The notes below the pieces were generated by a model. The model was not told where the DNA came from. It ran no database searches and saw only the letters and a list, made by a program, of their open reading frames with translations. DNA of 42,104 nucleotides from a virus. Every line of letters begins with the position of its first letter. Positions within the stretch are counted from its first letter, which is position 1. Below are positions 41,527 through 42,104 of this stretch, piece by piece. The stretch covers positions 1 to 42,104 of the IMG/VR virus record IMGVR_UViG_3300048833_000123. One strand, written 5' to 3'. The position numbers and the translations under genes are program-made.

Positions 41527-41871
41527 GTGAGCGTAACCGCATTGAAAGTAAAACCAGGCGACGACGTGTCGTGGGCGGGGGTAATCCGCGCTTCAGGCGT
41601 TTCTGATTTCACCGGCTACACGTTGACGGCTCAGGTTCGTCGGCTGAACCCTGCTACGAATCTTTATGGCCCGTCGCTGGGAGAGGCAGAGATAACCTGG
41701 ACCGACGCGACCATCGGTGCTTTCATGTTGAAGTTCGACGCGAGTGTTACGGCTACGTGGCCGCCGAACGAGGGGTTCGCGATGGACATCCGCATCGAGA
41801 CTCCGGACGGCGAACTTTTCCGGACCGAAACTTTCGGGTTCCGAACGGTGCTTGGTGTCACGGAGAACTGA
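41527..41871 (+). CDS. Small fibre/baseplate-associated protein, 114 aa
   Basis: It starts at GTG 41527 with AAGGAG 6-7 bases upstream. The beta-rich product (KVKPGDDVSWAGVIRASGVS at the start, IETPDGELFRTETFGFRTV near the end) resembles the Ig-like or BppU N-terminal type modules often found just before tail fibres. Function is inferred from position. It is followed 1 base later by the collagen-like fibre gene. Confidence 0.65.
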   Translation: MSVTALKVKPGDDVSWAGVIRASGVSDFTGYTLTAQVRRLNPATNLYGPSLGEAEITWTDATIGAFMLKFDASVTATWPPNEGFAMDIRIETPDGELFRTETFGFRTVLGVTEN

Positions 41872-41872
41872 G

Positions 41873-42104
41873 ATGATAACTCTCACCGCCAGGTTGTTTA
41901 CGGTCCGGCTGACGACACCGGCCGGCGTTGTGGTTCTCAACAGAGAGCCTTCGCCTGCGTTCCGCGTGTTTCTCGCTCCTGCAATGCGCGGCGAGAAAGG
42001 AGACCAGGGCGACGCGGGAGACCAAGGCATACAGGGTCTCAAAGGCGACAAGGGCGACGCGGGAGACCAAGGCATACAGGGTCTCAAAGGCGACAAGGGC
42101 GACG
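41873..42104 (+). CDS. Collagen-like tail fibre (partial, 5' end)
   Basis: The frame begins at ATG 41873 (MITLTARLFTVRLTTPAGVV) and runs off the window. After about 40 residues it enters collagen-type Gly-X-Y triplets (GEKGDQGDAGDQGIQGLKGD). At least two near-complete copies of a 15-residue, 45-bp unit are seen before the edge. Such repeats form triple helices in phage fibres and vary in copy number. The adhesive tip would lie beyond the window. Confidence 0.8.
   Translation, partial: MITLTARLFTVRLTTPAGVVVLNREPSPAFRVFLAPAMRGEKGDQGDAGDQGIQGLKGDKGDAGDQGIQGLKGDKGD
42008..42104 (+). repeat. 45-bp tandem repeat in the collagen-like fibre gene
   Basis: Two identical 45-bp units (42008-42052 and 42053-42097), plus the start of a third, encode GDAGDQGIQGLKGDK. 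The DNA copies are identical, suggesting recent expansion by slippage or recombination. The array continues beyond the window. Confidence 0.9.

Noticed and set aside
1-42104. tRNA genes, integrase or attachment site
   Set aside because: No cloverleaf-like segments, tyrosine or serine recombinase motifs, or att-like core duplications were noticed. A tRNAscan or integrase profile search would settle it.

Overview
The window looks like about 42 kb of a tailed, long-tailed (siphovirus-type) phage genome, cut at both ends. Coding density is high, genes overlap by 1-14 bases, GC is high, and a lambda-type head and tail order runs for 25 kb. The gene set (GpA-type terminase, gpW, lambda-type portal, S49 protease with nested scaffold, D and E capsid proteins, a DUF2800 / DUF2815 / PolA / VRR-NUC / SNF2-like block, and Rz/Rz1) recalls Chi-like / Nazgul-like phages of high-GC Beta- and Gammaproteobacteria. 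That affiliation is inferred from memory of gene content and was not searched. Rz/Rz1 spanins imply a Gram-negative host. No integrase, excisionase or CI-like lysogeny block is visible, so a lytic life style is likely but unproven.

Layout. (1) 1-4933: a tightly packed rightward operon of small unknown proteins, plus one of 569 residues, ending in a strong terminator. (2) 4934-6407: about 1.5 kb with no credible gene. It holds a dense one-orientation array of CCTGG(TG) motifs, then twelve copies of a 9-bp motif (TGTGACACT), six per orientation, including a perfect 30-bp inverted repeat; this is a candidate origin or operator region. (3) 6408-7318: two small rightward genes behind a recognisable promoter. 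(4) 7376-10152, the only leftward transcription unit: a Cro/YdaS-like regulator and a PrimPol-helicase. A bidirectional terminator (7335-7365) separates it from region 3, and a divergent promoter/operator region (10153-10308) from region 5. (5) 10309-16750: a putative DNA-binding protein, a small protein, a Cas4/RecB-like nuclease (DUF2800), a ssDNA-binding protein (DUF2815), family A DNA polymerase, VRR-NUC nuclease and SNF2-like helicase. (6) 16737-24963: packaging and head. (7) 24960-37223: tail completion, tail tube, frameshifted tail chaperone, tape measure, minor tail proteins and J-like tip. (8) 37229-38868: adhesion proteins. (9) 38882-41507: lysis cassette (two membrane proteins, a lysozyme-like protein with a lipoprotein signal, Rz, Rz1). 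(10) 41527-42104: a small fibre-associated protein and the start of a collagen-like fibre, cut by the window end.

How it fits together. The regulator probably controls the divergent switch between the primase unit and the rightward replication/late unit. PrimPol-helicase, DNA polymerase and SSB would run replication, with DUF2800, VRR-NUC and the SNF2-like helicase for recombination or end processing. The late genes follow the lambda order with lambda-like translational tricks: an in-frame internal start for the scaffold, a -1 frameshift for the tail chaperone, and nested spanins. The least explained parts are the strand-polarised CCTGG signal over the first 5.6 kb and the iteron cluster beside it.
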